From Rhizobium sp. SL42 (GTDB taxonomy: Bacteria; Pseudomonadota; Alphaproteobacteria; Rhizobiales; Rhizobiaceae): DNA of 64,000 bases. Positions 8,479-17,167 of this stretch are shown piece by piece. The stretch is taken from assembly GCF_021729845.1 (NCBI RefSeq), contig NZ_CP063398.1, positions 620,001 to 684,000 on the forward strand. The letters run 5' to 3'. The translations under genes and the position numbers were made by a program. Within the stretch, counting starts at the first letter, position 1, and the number at the start of each line of letters is the position of its first letter. The notes below the pieces were generated by a model, which was not told the origin of the DNA, made no database searches, and worked only from the letters and a program-made list of their open reading frames with translations.

Positions 8479-9891
8479 ATGGCAGCCATCCGAAACTTCG
8501 AGACCATGTCCGCAACCGAACGCCAGGAATTCGTCGATGCTGCCAAAGGACACCTGATCCAGCCCTGGCCGGTTGCCGGCGAGATCGGCGCGGAGGCACG
8601 GGGCGGCATCGTCGGTGGCAACGGCATCTATGTCACCGATATCGAAGGGCGCAGGCTCATCGACGGCCCCGCCGGCATGTGGTGCACCAATGTGGGCCAT
8701 GCGTGCGAGCCTATCGCCCGAACCATGTACGAACAGGCGATGACGCTCTCCTACAATTCGCCCTGGTACACGGCGAGCGAACCATCGGTTCGCCTGTCAC
8801 GACGCTTGGCGGCCCATGCACCCGGCGATCTCGACCATGTTTTCTACACGACCTGCGGATCGTCGGCGGTCGAAACGGCACTGCGCTTCATGCAGTTCGC
8901 CAACAATGTCCACGGTCGCCCAACCAAGAAGATGATCATCGCCCGCCAGGGCGGTTATCACGGATCCACTTTCCTCTCCGCTTCCCTGAACGGCCGCCCC
9001 CGCGACCATGACTGGATGGACAGCGCGCAGGACATGGTGATCAAGCTTTCCTGTCCCAATCCGTTCCGCCGCTCGGTCGGCCTGTCGGTCGAGGCCTTCT
9101 GCGACACCCTCATCGACGAATTCCGCACTGCTATCGAGACGCATGGGGCCGAAACCATCGGCGCCTTCGTTGCCGAACCGATCATGGCCTCCGGCGGCGT
9201 CATCGTACCGCCAGCCGGCTACCTTACCCGCATGCGAAAATTGTGCCGCGACAATGACATCCTCTTCATCGCCGACGAGGTGGTCACCGCCTTCGGCCGC
9301 CTCGGCCATGTCTTTGCCTCGAAAGACGTTTTCGGCATCGAACCTGACATCATCACGTTCGCGAAGGGCGTGACCTCCGGATACTTCCCGCTCGGCGGCA
9401 TGATGATCTCGGCGGGGCTTCTGGAAAGGTTGCGTCACTCCAACCATCCCGAGGCGATGTTCGCCCACGGACTGACCTATAGCAGCCACCCGATCGGCTG
9501 CGCCGTCGCGGAAACCAATCTCGACCTGCTCGAGGGCGGCCTTCTCGCCCATGCCCGCGACATAGCACCCTACTTCCAGGCGCAGTTGAAGACGCTCGAG
9601 GATCTGCCGCTCGTGGGCGAAGTTCGCGGGCTCGGACTGATGGCCTGTGTCGAATGCGTCGCCGACCGCAAGAGCAATAATCCCTTGGCGCTCGACCTCG
9701 AGGTCGGCAAGCGGATCGACGCCCATTGCCAGCAGCTCGGCCTGCTGGTGCGACCGCTGATCCACATGTGCGTGATGTCGCCGCCACTTACGATCACGCG
9801 ACCGCAAATCGACGATCTCGTCTCCATCCTGCACCAGGGCATTGCGCTCACGCAGGACGAACTGGTCCGTGAAGGTTTGTGGAAGGGCTGA
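8479..9891 (+). CDS. Class III pyridoxal-phosphate aminotransferase
   Basis: This 470-residue fold-type I enzyme has the cofactor-binding aspartate in IADEVVTAFGR (D266) and the Schiff-base lysine in TFAKGVTSGY (K296). Other class III marks are the TTCGSSAVETALR and GGYHGST loops. The ATG at 8479 is preceded by AAGAGG and starts where family members normally start. It probably transfers a terminal amino group (omega-amino acid, diamine or similar) to pyruvate or another keto acid in the cytoplasm. The shared operator with a polyamine-type importer supports an amine substrate. Confidence 0.92.
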   Translation: MAAIRNFETMSATERQEFVDAAKGHLIQPWPVAGEIGAEARGGIVGGNGIYVTDIEGRRLIDGPAGMWCTNVGHACEPIARTMYEQAMTLSYNSPWYTASEPSVRLSRRLAAHAPGDLDHVFYTTCGSSAVETALRFMQFANNVHGRPTKKMIIARQGGYHGSTFLSASLNGRPRDHDWMDSAQDMVIKLSCPNPFRRSVGLSVEAFCDTLIDEFRTAIETHGAETIGAFVAEPIMASGGVIVPPAGYLTRMRKLCRDNDILFIADEVVTAFGRLGHVFASKDVFGIEPDIITFAKGVTSGYFPLGGMMISAGLLERLRHSNHPEAMFAHGLTYSSHPIGCAVAETNLDLLEGGLLAHARDIAPYFQAQLKTLEDLPLVGEVRGLGLMACVECVADRKSNNPLALDLEVGKRIDAHCQQLGLLVRPLIHMCVMSPPLTITRPQIDDLVSILHQGIALTQDELVREGLWKG

Positions 9892-9913
9892 AACCAGGTT
9901 CAAAATATGGGAA

Positions 9914-9939
9914 GCCGGCGACATGCCGTTGCCGCCGGC
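9914..9939. terminator. Putative bidirectional terminator hairpin
   Basis: GCCGGCG at 9914-9920 pairs with CGCCGGC at 9933-9939 across a 12-base loop, in the short gap between the convergent aminotransferase and Rieske oxygenase genes. No clear T-run follows, so function is inferred from position. Confidence 0.45.
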
Positions 9940-9971
9940 AATTAATGTCGCGCCGATGAAGGTTCAGCCGC

Positions 9972-11171
9972 TCAGATCCTGTTCGACATCCGTGCATTCA
10001 CTTCAGCCATGCGCTCTTCCTCCGGCGCCTCGTCGAGGGTCATCACCGGCAGCACCGCACGCAGATGGTCGTGATGGGTGCGCACTCCATATTCCAGGTC
10101 GGAAAGGTAGAAACCGGCAAAGGCTCGTGACGTCATCGCCTCGTTGGACCAGACGGTGAGTTGCACGTCCTCGGCCATCGTGTCCCGGTCGATGCGGGCG
10201 GCGAGATAACGTGCGAGACGCTCGGCCCTGCCCTCGTCGCGATAGCGATAGATCGCGCCGCGAAGCTGGGTCCTGCCGCGTGTGATCGGGAACTCCTGGT
10301 AGAACTGCACGCTTTCCGGCGTCACCGCGATGACGTTGTTTGGAAACAGGCCGTAGTAGATCCACGCATGGCGCAGTTCCGGCGGAAGTTGCGTCGCCGG
10401 CGGCGCGACGGCGCGGTACTGTCGTACGCTCCAGCGCCGGCCCGCATGGGGATTGTAAGTGGCAAACGAACGGCAGATCCCACCGACGAAGGGCTCGTCA
10501 AAATAGCTGGAACCGTAGAGATCCTGCAGCGCTGGATGCGCCATCGCGACATGGTAACCTTCGTTGTCGACGTCGCGCACCGACTTCCAGTTGACCGGCG
10601 ACTCGTGACCCCAAAAGCCAGTGGTCGGGATCATGTCGCGGGTCCGGTAATGTGAAAGCTCCGCTTCAAAGGGTTTCATGAGCTCGGCGACAGTTGCCTG
10701 CGGACCCGGCTTGAGGCGGATGAAAACGAAGCCGAGCCAGACTTCCGTCTCGATGCCGGCAAGCGAAAAATCATTCTTGTCGAGCGGTGGAAAACTGTCC
10801 GGTCGCGAGGGGCCCCGCAACGTGCCGTCAAGGTTGTAGACCCAGCCATGAAACGGACAGACCAACGCGCCGCGGCACATCCCGGCCTCAGCGGTTACCA
10901 GCCGAGAGCCACGATGCCGGCAGACATTGTTGAAGGCGCGGACATCACCCGCCTTGTCGCGCAGGACGAGAACCCTCTCACCCACCATGTCGAGGGTGAT
11001 GTAGCTGCCCGGTTCCGGCACGTCGGAGACATGACAGGCTATCTGCCAGTGGCTGCGAAAGACATGTTCCTTCTCGAGTTCGAGCAGAGCGTCCGAATGG
11101 TAACACCACCCGGGCAGTCCCCGTCTGTCCCACTCCTTCGGCACGGCGATATCCCGGACAAGCTCGTTCAT
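9972..11171 (-). CDS. Rieske non-heme iron oxygenase, large (alpha) subunit
   Basis: This 399-residue protein has the Rieske 2Fe-2S ligands in NVCRHRG (C84, H86) and CPFHGW (C105, H108). Mononuclear iron residues sit in DNEGYHVAMAH (H207, H212). The position that bridges the two metal centres, Asp in naphthalene dioxygenase, is Glu204 here. To my knowledge that also occurs in oxygenases for quaternary amines such as carnitine monooxygenase CntA. The enzyme probably hydroxylates a C-H bond next to nitrogen, giving N-demethylation or C-N cleavage. No reductase gene lies beside it in this window. The operator at 11189-11202 lies directly upstream. Confidence 0.92.
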   Translation of the reverse strand: MNELVRDIAVPKEWDRRGLPGWCYHSDALLELEKEHVFRSHWQIACHVSDVPEPGSYITLDMVGERVLVLRDKAGDVRAFNNVCRHRGSRLVTAEAGMCRGALVCPFHGWVYNLDGTLRGPSRPDSFPPLDKNDFSLAGIETEVWLGFVFIRLKPGPQATVAELMKPFEAELSHYRTRDMIPTTGFWGHESPVNWKSVRDVDNEGYHVAMAHPALQDLYGSSYFDEPFVGGICRSFATYNPHAGRRWSVRQYRAVAPPATQLPPELRHAWIYYGLFPNNVIAVTPESVQFYQEFPITRGRTQLRGAIYRYRDEGRAERLARYLAARIDRDTMAEDVQLTVWSNEAMTSRAFAGFYLSDLEYGVRTHHDHLRAVLPVMTLDEAPEEERMAEVNARMSNRI

Positions 11172-11188
11172 GGCGCCCTCATACTTGC

Positions 11189-11202
11189 TGAACGTTCATT
11201 CA
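11189..11202. promoter_or_regulatory. TetR-type operator, copy 3
   Basis: TGAACGTTCATTCA differs from the 664-677 palindrome by a single base. The similarity extends to flanking CTTGC on the left and ATATA on the right. It is 18 bases upstream of the Rieske oxygenase start codon (minus strand), a typical place for a repressor site. Confidence 0.75.
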
Positions 11203-11486
11203 ATATAAGCACGAATACCGCTCGAAGGAAAGCGCTTGGGCGGGAGGACGCGGCTGGAGCATGGCGACATCGAGGTTAAGGACGATGCGAGGATTGAAAC
11301 GACCTTGAATCCGGTACGAAAGCGTTCAATCTCCGTCGTTTCTGGCTCGGTGACTACGTCCGCGCCTTCCCTCACAAAGGATATCATTGTCGCGATCTTA
11401 TCCGATGGCGTGACCAGAAGAGTTTGCAAGAAGCACTTCCCGGTTCGCTCGGCGGACACCGCCATTTTACGCGGCCGACATGCGCA
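11203..11486. other. Intergenic region without recognised gene
   Basis: The region separates the Rieske oxygenase promoter from the end of the DadA-like gene. Short open frames exist on both strands but show no motif, ribosome site or family resemblance that I recognise. Confidence 0.4.
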
Positions 11487-12701
11487 TTATCTGGCGATGA
11501 GATCAGCGACACGCCGGGCGGAGCCGAGAGCGAGCGTCCAGCCGAGCATGCCGTGACCGATATTCAGGTACAGTCCTCGGGTTCGGCGCGAGGCGCAGAT
11601 GATCGGCTGTGATGAAGGCGTGGTGGGGCGTTCGCCCGACCATATGGTCTCGTCAGTGCTCGCAGCCTTAAATTCCGACAGAACCGAGGAAGCGGCAGTT
11701 CGCAGGGCACCGAAGCGTTCGCCATCGAACCCGGCACCGACGGCCGTGATATCGGCGAGGCCTGCGACGCGAAACCGGTCGCCGATGGCGGCAAAGGCCA
11801 GCTTGCGTTTGACGTCGGTGAGACTGACACGCGGCGAGCCCGCGGTCAGGGGAATGGTCAGCGAGTAGCCGCGCACCGGGCGAATGGCGCGCGCCTCCGG
11901 TACCTCGCGAGAGAGGAGCGGCGCTCCCGGCCCAGCGGCCAGAACCGCCATATCGACGCCAAGATCGTCACGATCCAGAAAACGAATGGCGCGCAGCCTT
12001 TGATTGACCGTGCGAAAGCCGCAAACTCGGTGGCCGAGAAGCGTCGTCATTCCGTATTCGCGAACGAGGTGGTTCGTGAGCGCGCGGCAATAAACGGCCG
12101 CATCACCGAGTGCGTCGCCGGGCGTATAGACCGCACCCGCAATCTCGCCTTGATAGAGGCGGAGCGCCGGTTCGATCTCCTCGGCACCCTCCCGGTTAAG
12201 CATGCGCTGCTCGATGCCGAGCCCGTTCTTCCTGTCAACCGCCCTACGGGCTGCCTGGAAACTCGCGGCATCGCCGTAGAGGTGCAGCTTGCCGGCAAGC
12301 CGATAGTCGAAGGCAATTCCCGTCTCGCGCAGCAGCGTGGCAAGCTCCTCGCGCGAGACGGCTGCAAGATCGAGGATGGAACGTGTGTTTGTCCACCAGC
12401 GGCGGGGTGATGCGTTGGCGAGAAAACGCAGCCCCCAGATCAGGAAGTCGGGATCGGCCTGCCAGCCTATGCGAAAGGCGGGGTCGCGACCGAGCATTAT
12501 CCCTGGCAAATGCCGGATCAGCGCGGGTGAGGCCATGGCATCGCCATAGGCCCATGACAATTGAGCGGCGTTGCCGGCGCTGGCGCCCGAGCCGGGCGCG
12601 CCGGCGGCGTCGATCAGTGTGACCCGATATCCGCGCCGCGCCATCATATAGGCGGTACTTACGCCGACGACACCGGCGCCGATGATAGCGATGTCCGCCA
12701 T
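11487..12701 (-). CDS. FAD-dependent amino acid dehydrogenase/oxidase, DadA-like (DAO family)
   Basis: This 404-residue protein has the dinucleotide-binding motif IAIIGAGVVGVSTAY at the N-terminus. It also has the DAO-family segments SGNAAQLSWAYG-like and RPVRGYSLTIPL, and a C-terminal LNIGHGMLGWTLALGSAR that closes the FAD site. DadA-type enzymes oxidise D-amino acids or other secondary and primary amines to imines, passing electrons to the membrane chain. The gene begins one base after the stop of the C26/RidA fusion gene. Pairing with a RidA domain fits, because RidA proteins hydrolyse the reactive imines made by such enzymes. Confidence 0.9.
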   Translation of the reverse strand: MADIAIIGAGVVGVSTAYMMARRGYRVTLIDAAGAPGSGASAGNAAQLSWAYGDAMASPALIRHLPGIMLGRDPAFRIGWQADPDFLIWGLRFLANASPRRWWTNTRSILDLAAVSREELATLLRETGIAFDYRLAGKLHLYGDAASFQAARRAVDRKNGLGIEQRMLNREGAEEIEPALRLYQGEIAGAVYTPGDALGDAAVYCRALTNHLVREYGMTTLLGHRVCGFRTVNQRLRAIRFLDRDDLGVDMAVLAAGPGAPLLSREVPEARAIRPVRGYSLTIPLTAGSPRVSLTDVKRKLAFAAIGDRFRVAGLADITAVGAGFDGERFGALRTAASSVLSEFKAASTDETIWSGERPTTPSSQPIICASRRTRGLYLNIGHGMLGWTLALGSARRVADLIAR

Positions 12702-12702
12702 G

Positions 12703-13944
12703 TCAGCCGCCCTCCCCCATGACGGTCGCAGTCAATTCGATTTCGACCGGAACACCGCGGGGCAGCGACGAGACTCCGACGGCAATCCGAGCATGAGACC
12801 AACGATCCGGAAAAAGTTCGCGCAGCAGTTCGGATGCCCCGTCGACGACCGCCCCATGCCGGGTGAAATCGGCACTTGCCGCGACATAACCGGCAAGGCG
12901 GACAAAGCCGCTCACCCGCTCCAATCCGCCTGCCCTTCGATCCAGTTGCGCAAGCGCATTGAGGAGTGCCCACCGAGCGCATTCCTGACCGTCCTCGATC
13001 GATACGTCCTGCCCCAGATGCCCCGTCCTTAGAACCTTTCCGTCTTTCAACGGTACCTGGCCGGAGACCGTCACGACGTCGCCATTTCGCACGGCGCCGG
13101 CAAAGGAACCCGGCGGCGTCTGCGCTTCCGGCAGGATCAGTCCGAGCGCCGCCAGCCGGTCTGCGATCGACGATCCGCCGGAATCCCTTTTGCACGGAGC
13201 CTCGACACGGGACGCAGCGTGATCGACGAAAGTTTTGAGGATGTATCGGTCAAGGGCGGTCAGCCGATATTCCGGGTGCCATTGGACGCCCAGAGCAAAA
13301 CCGGATGTCTCCCCTTCAAATGCCTCGATGACACCATCCGGCGCGCGCGCCACGACCCGGAAACGGCCCGACCCGGCAAGGGCGTGGCGATGAAGGCTGT
13401 TGACGCTCACCTTTGAATCGCCAAACCAGGCGGCAAATGAGCTACCCGGATCAACCGTTATCTCGTGCGCCAGACGATCAGGTATGTCACGCGGCATATG
13501 CACCGTTTCACCATCGGCAGAAGTCTCCGGTAGATCCGTGACGAATGTGCCGCCGAGGCTTTCGCCGATGAGCTGCATGCCATGGCAAATGCCGAGCAGC
13601 GGCTTGCCGATGTCGAGCGCCTGTCGAACGAGAGCTCTTTCGAAGGCGCTGCGCTGCGCCGTGACTTCGACACCGGGGCGTGCGCCGGTGATCATGATCC
13701 CGTCCGCAATGGCGAGCGCAGCGGAGATTCCGTCCAGCGCATGGGGCAATATCAGCGGGATCCCGCCTGCCTCGGCAATGGCTTCTGCATAGTTCACGCG
13801 CACGACATATTCCCGCTCTGTGGCGGCATCTGAGGTTTCAAGAAGATCCGGGGTCATCAGGATAAGGGGTTTGCGAAAGACGGAGCTGATTTCCCGAGGC
13901 TCAGTTTGCATGCGGTTGATACGACGGCTTTGGGTGGTCATCAT
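12703..13944 (-). CDS. Fusion of class I amidotransferase-like hydrolase (peptidase C26, PuuD-like) and RidA-family domain
   Basis: Residues 25-245 form a class I glutamine amidotransferase fold with nucleophile elbow LLGICHGMQ (C120) and GVQWHPEY (H223, E225). This is the triad of gamma-glutamyl-GABA hydrolase PuuD. Residues 260-413 form a RidA/YjgF domain of the longer, about 150-residue subgroup: VTVSGQVPLKDGKV, and HARIAVGVSSLPRGVPVEIE. R386 stands where the catalytic Arg of RidA is expected. No frameshift or stop separates the parts. The fusion implies that an amide-releasing step and imine/enamine hydrolysis act in one pathway. The neighbours are a DadA-like oxidase and an amino-acid importer. 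The linked domain order is unusual. Confidence 0.88.
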   Translation of the reverse strand: MMTTQSRRINRMQTEPREISSVFRKPLILMTPDLLETSDAATEREYVVRVNYAEAIAEAGGIPLILPHALDGISAALAIADGIMITGARPGVEVTAQRSAFERALVRQALDIGKPLLGICHGMQLIGESLGGTFVTDLPETSADGETVHMPRDIPDRLAHEITVDPGSSFAAWFGDSKVSVNSLHRHALAGSGRFRVVARAPDGVIEAFEGETSGFALGVQWHPEYRLTALDRYILKTFVDHAASRVEAPCKRDSGGSSIADRLAALGLILPEAQTPPGSFAGAVRNGDVVTVSGQVPLKDGKVLRTGHLGQDVSIEDGQECARWALLNALAQLDRRAGGLERVSGFVRLAGYVAASADFTRHGAVVDGASELLRELFPDRWSHARIAVGVSSLPRGVPVEIELTATVMGEGG

Positions 13945-13963
13945 CTATGCCTTGTCGGAAGGA

Positions 13964-14617
13964 TCATCGAACGGCGAGACGCCGTGAGAGCAGGGAAAAC
14001 GGCCAGGCAATGAGGAAATAACAGAGCCCGACGGCGCAATAGATCTGAAGAGGCAGGAAGTATTCCGTTGCCATCGCCCGCCCGGTCAACACCAGTTCAT
14101 CGACCGTGATCAACGAAGCGAGCGAGCTGTCTTTGAGCAGCGAAACGAAAGTGACGATCAGGGGCGACAAGACCACCCGCACAACCTGGGGCAGGATGAT
14201 GAAGGTGAAACACTGGCGGGGCGTGAAACCGACGGCCAGTGCCGCCTCCCGCTGTCCCTTCGGGATCGCCAGCATGCCGGCGCGAAACACTTCCGCCACC
14301 TGCGCCGCGAAGCAAAGGGCAAGGCCCAGCATGGCAGCGGTAAAGGCATCGAAGGTTATGCCGACCCCGGGAAGCCCGAAGTAGAGAAGAAAGAGCACGG
14401 CAAGAAGCGGCACGCCACGCGCGACCGTCACGTAGAGGCTCGCGAAATGCCTCAGCGCTGGCACACGAGACCCTTGGCATAGCCAGAGGACAAGTCCGAA
14501 AACCAGAGCCAGGACGAAGGCCGAGATCGACAGGAGTGCCGTCTTCGTCATTGCGTCGAAAAGCAAGGGCAACCACTCGCCGCCATACTCGATATAAGGC
14601 TGGAAGAAGCCGGTCAT
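13964..14617 (-). CDS. Amino-acid ABC transporter permease (HisM/GlnP type)
   Basis: This 217-residue membrane protein has the polar-amino-acid importer signature EVFRAGMLAIPKGQREAALAVGF, which is the EAA loop. It overlaps the other permease gene by four bases. It forms the heterodimeric channel with the next protein. Twenty bases separate it from the fusion gene downstream. Confidence 0.93.
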   Translation of the reverse strand: MTGFFQPYIEYGGEWLPLLFDAMTKTALLSISAFVLALVFGLVLWLCQGSRVPALRHFASLYVTVARGVPLLAVLFLLYFGLPGVGITFDAFTAAMLGLALCFAAQVAEVFRAGMLAIPKGQREAALAVGFTPRQCFTFIILPQVVRVVLSPLIVTFVSLLKDSSLASLITVDELVLTGRAMATEYFLPLQIYCAVGLCYFLIAWPFSLLSRRLAVR

Positions 14618-15270
14618 TTCACTCTCCCGTAGCGATTTTCGAGCGCCCTCGTGACCTGCATCAGCGGCAGGCTCATGACGAGGTAAAGACCGGCGGCCGT
14701 GGCGTAGATCAGCGTTGTCTGGAAGGACGAGGTCACCATGGAGCGGGCATAGAACATGATTTCAGGTGCGGCGATGGCGGACACCACCGACGTATCCTTC
14801 AAGAGCTGAACCGCAAAATTGCCGAGCGATGGCAGGGCGATGCGCATTGCCTGCGGCGTGAGGATGGTGAAGATCGTCTGAAGCGGCGTAAAACCGGCAG
14901 CGAGTGCGGCTTCCGTCTGTCCGGCAGGAAGCGACTTGAAACCTGAGCGAAAGATGTCGCAGGTGACCGCTGCCCCGATCAGCCCGAGACCCAAGATTGC
15001 CGCGCCGATCGAAGAGAGGCGGAAGCCAAGCCCCGCCAGCCCGAAATACAGGATGAACAGATGCGACAGCGCCGGAACGTTGCGGAAGAACTCCACATAG
15101 GCATCGATCAGACCAGAGAGAATCCTCGAGCGAGAAAACTGCCGGGCGAGCGCCAGGATAAACCCGAGCGATAGACCGAATGTCAGCGCCGACAGTGTGA
15201 CGACAATGGTGATGCCGGCACCACGCGCGAGGCCCTGCAGGATGGTGAGGAATGTGTCCAGACCGGTCAT
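14614..15270 (-). CDS. Amino-acid ABC transporter permease (HisQ/GlnP type)
   Basis: This 218-residue permease has the loop DIFRSGFKSLPAGQTEAALAAGF and about five membrane segments. It lies ten bases after the ATPase gene and overlaps the second permease gene. It is part of a four-component polar amino acid or opine-type importer. Confidence 0.93.
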   Translation of the reverse strand: MTGLDTFLTILQGLARGAGITIVVTLSALTFGLSLGFILALARQFSRSRILSGLIDAYVEFFRNVPALSHLFILYFGLAGLGFRLSSIGAAILGLGLIGAAVTCDIFRSGFKSLPAGQTEAALAAGFTPLQTIFTILTPQAMRIALPSLGNFAVQLLKDTSVVSAIAAPEIMFYARSMVTSSFQTTLIYATAAGLYLVMSLPLMQVTRALENRYGRVK

Positions 15271-15280
15271 GACAAGCCCC

Positions 15281-16054
15281 TCAATGCCGGATCTGCTTGA
15301 GAAAGGCTTGTGTGCGCGGCTCCCGAGGCGAGCTGATCACATCGCGCGCCGCGCCCTCCTCGACAATCACGCCACCATCGAGGAACATCACCCGATCGGC
15401 GACGTCACGTGCAAATGCGATTTCGTGGGTAACGAGCAGCATTGTCCGCCCTTCGCTTGCCAGTTCCTCGATGACCTTCAGCACCTCGTGCACCAGTTCA
15501 GGGTCGAGAGCCGAGGTCGGCTCGTCAAAAAGCATCAGCTTGGGTTTCTGCGCCAGGGCACGGGCGATGGCGACGCGCTGCTGCTGTCCACCGGACAGCT
15601 CGAGCGGCGATGCACTGGCTCGATGCGACATGTGCGCCTTGGCGAGCATCTCCATGGCAAGTTCTCGGGCTTCAGCAGACGAAAGCCGTCGCACCTTGCG
15701 GGCCGCAATGGCGACGTTTTCCAGAACCGACAGATGCGGCCAGAGATGAAAGAGCTGGAACACCATGCCCATCTGCGCCCGCTGAGGTGCGAGTTGCCGG
15801 TCGCTCATGACGTGCTCACGCCCATCTCGCCCGATTGGTCGGACGCCGACGCGTTCACCGTCGAGCCTGATGTCGCCGGCAGACGGTTTTTCAAGAAAGT
15901 TCAGGCAACGCAGGCAGGTGGATTTGCCCGAGCCCGAAGGACCGATCAGCGCAATCTTTTCGCCCGCCTTTACATTGAAATCGATGCCTTTCAGGACGTC
16001 CACCGGGCCATAGCTCTTCCGCAGTCCTGTCACGCTCAACAGTACCGACATCAC
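15281..16054 (-). CDS. Amino-acid ABC transporter ATP-binding protein (HisP/GlnQ type)
   Basis: This 257-residue ATPase has Walker A GPSGSGKST, signature LSGGQQQRVAIARAL, Walker B LMLFDEPTSALDPE and the H-loop LLVTHE. The length is standard for GlnQ/HisP. It is preceded by a hairpin (16081-16108) that separates it from the binding-protein gene, a common way to give the binding protein higher expression than the membrane parts. Confidence 0.94.
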   Translation of the reverse strand: MMSVLLSVTGLRKSYGPVDVLKGIDFNVKAGEKIALIGPSGSGKSTCLRCLNFLEKPSAGDIRLDGERVGVRPIGRDGREHVMSDRQLAPQRAQMGMVFQLFHLWPHLSVLENVAIAARKVRRLSSAEARELAMEMLAKAHMSHRASASPLELSGGQQQRVAIARALAQKPKLMLFDEPTSALDPELVHEVLKVIEELASEGRTMLLVTHEIAFARDVADRVMFLDGGVIVEEGAARDVISSPREPRTQAFLKQIRH

Positions 16055-16080
16055 CGTTCTCCTCGTCTTTTTCAGCTGAG

Positions 16081-16108
16081 ATTGGGGCCGCCTTTTTGCG
16101 GCCCCAAT
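16081..16108 (-). terminator. Intercistronic hairpin after binding-protein gene
   Basis: An 11-bp perfect stem (ATTGGGGCCGC at 16081-16091 with GCGGCCCCAAT at 16098-16108) encloses a six-base loop. It lies just after the binding-protein stop, and the genes continue beyond it on the same strand. A partial terminator or 3'-end protector is therefore more likely than an operon end. Confidence 0.6.
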
Positions 16109-16117
16109 GGATGCCGG

Positions 16118-16999
16118 TCAGCCGCCTGCAGCGCAGGACGGCAGCTTGTAGTCGGCGGGGCGATCGACGCCGGCCCGGAAATTGTCTCCCGACGGGGTGA
16201 ACCAGACGTCGGCAGACAGGCCGTAGCGGGCGCCGATCGCCTTCATTTCGCAGCTCTTCCACATCTCGGCGATGATGGCGTCCATCTTCTGGCGCAGGTC
16301 ATCATTCTTCTTGTTGATGCCGTAGACGACCTGTCCGAGGCCGGTCAGAAGCGGAAAATCAGCGTTCTGGTCGGTAAAGGCGAGGAACTGCATGTTCCAA
16401 TCCGGGTTCTGTTTGATGGCATAGGAGACAACCGGCGGATCGCCGATCACTGCCTCGATGCGACCTGCGATCAGGTCCCGCACCGCAGCGTCTGACGTGT
16501 CGTAGAGCGACAGTTCCAAGCCCTTGATCTTCTTCAATTCAGGCACGAAAGAGAATCCGGTGATGGTGCCGACTTTCTTGCCTTCGAGATCCGAGAGCTT
16601 GTCCCAGTTCGTCTTGGTCGACTGCATGATGCCGTTCTTGAAGTAATGGATCGGCTCGGACAACGTCATGATCTTCGTGCGCTTTTCCGTCCAGCCCATG
16701 GTACCGAGCATGACGTCGACGCGGCCGGCCTCAACCGAGGCGATCGTGCCCGACCACTCCATCAGCGCCGGCTGAATCTTGAGCCCCAGCTTGTCGGCGA
16801 TCTTCTGCATGATTTCGCCGTCATAGCCGATCAACTTACCGTCCTGCCAGCCGGAGCCCGGCATGTCGCCGGTGAAGGCCACCGTCAACTTGCCGTCCTC
16901 TGCCAGTTCAAATGCCGTCGCCCTGGGCGTGAACGCGGGATAGCTCGCAGCTGCCAGCAGGGCGCACACCACCACCCTTCTCGAAAGAGAAAGTGTCAT
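16118..16999 (-). CDS. Periplasmic amino-acid-binding protein of ABC transporter
   Basis: This protein has 293 residues from the ATG at 16999, which has an AAGGA ribosome site; a start at 17032 is possible but lacks one. The N-terminus is a signal peptide (basic LSRR, hydrophobic core, cleavage near TPRATA). The mature part has SBP family 3 features: LTVAFTGDMPGSGW, DGEIMQKIADKLG, the MLGTMGWTEKRT strand and GKKVGTITGFS. It is the first gene of the minus operon and captures a polar amino acid or derivative. Confidence 0.93.
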   Translation of the reverse strand: MTLSLSRRVVVCALLAAASYPAFTPRATAFELAEDGKLTVAFTGDMPGSGWQDGKLIGYDGEIMQKIADKLGLKIQPALMEWSGTIASVEAGRVDVMLGTMGWTEKRTKIMTLSEPIHYFKNGIMQSTKTNWDKLSDLEGKKVGTITGFSFVPELKKIKGLELSLYDTSDAAVRDLIAGRIEAVIGDPPVVSYAIKQNPDWNMQFLAFTDQNADFPLLTGLGQVVYGINKKNDDLRQKMDAIIAEMWKSCEMKAIGARYGLSADVWFTPSGDNFRAGVDRPADYKLPSCAAGG

Positions 17000-17167
17000 C
17001 GATTCGATCCTTTTTTCTATTGAGTTCCCCAAGCCACGGAGTTCTTCTCCCCGGCCGTCTCATCTGACGCCTGCAAATCTGGCAGTCATCGGCTTGCGTG
17101 AATTTTATAAATCGGACATTCTCTTTGAAAATTCGACGCGTGCGAGCTCGTCTTGCTGGAGAGCGGC

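Noticed and set aside
15197..16495. Plus-strand open frame of 432 codons
   Set aside because: It is antisense to the amino-acid ABC ATPase and binding protein genes; no motif of its own.
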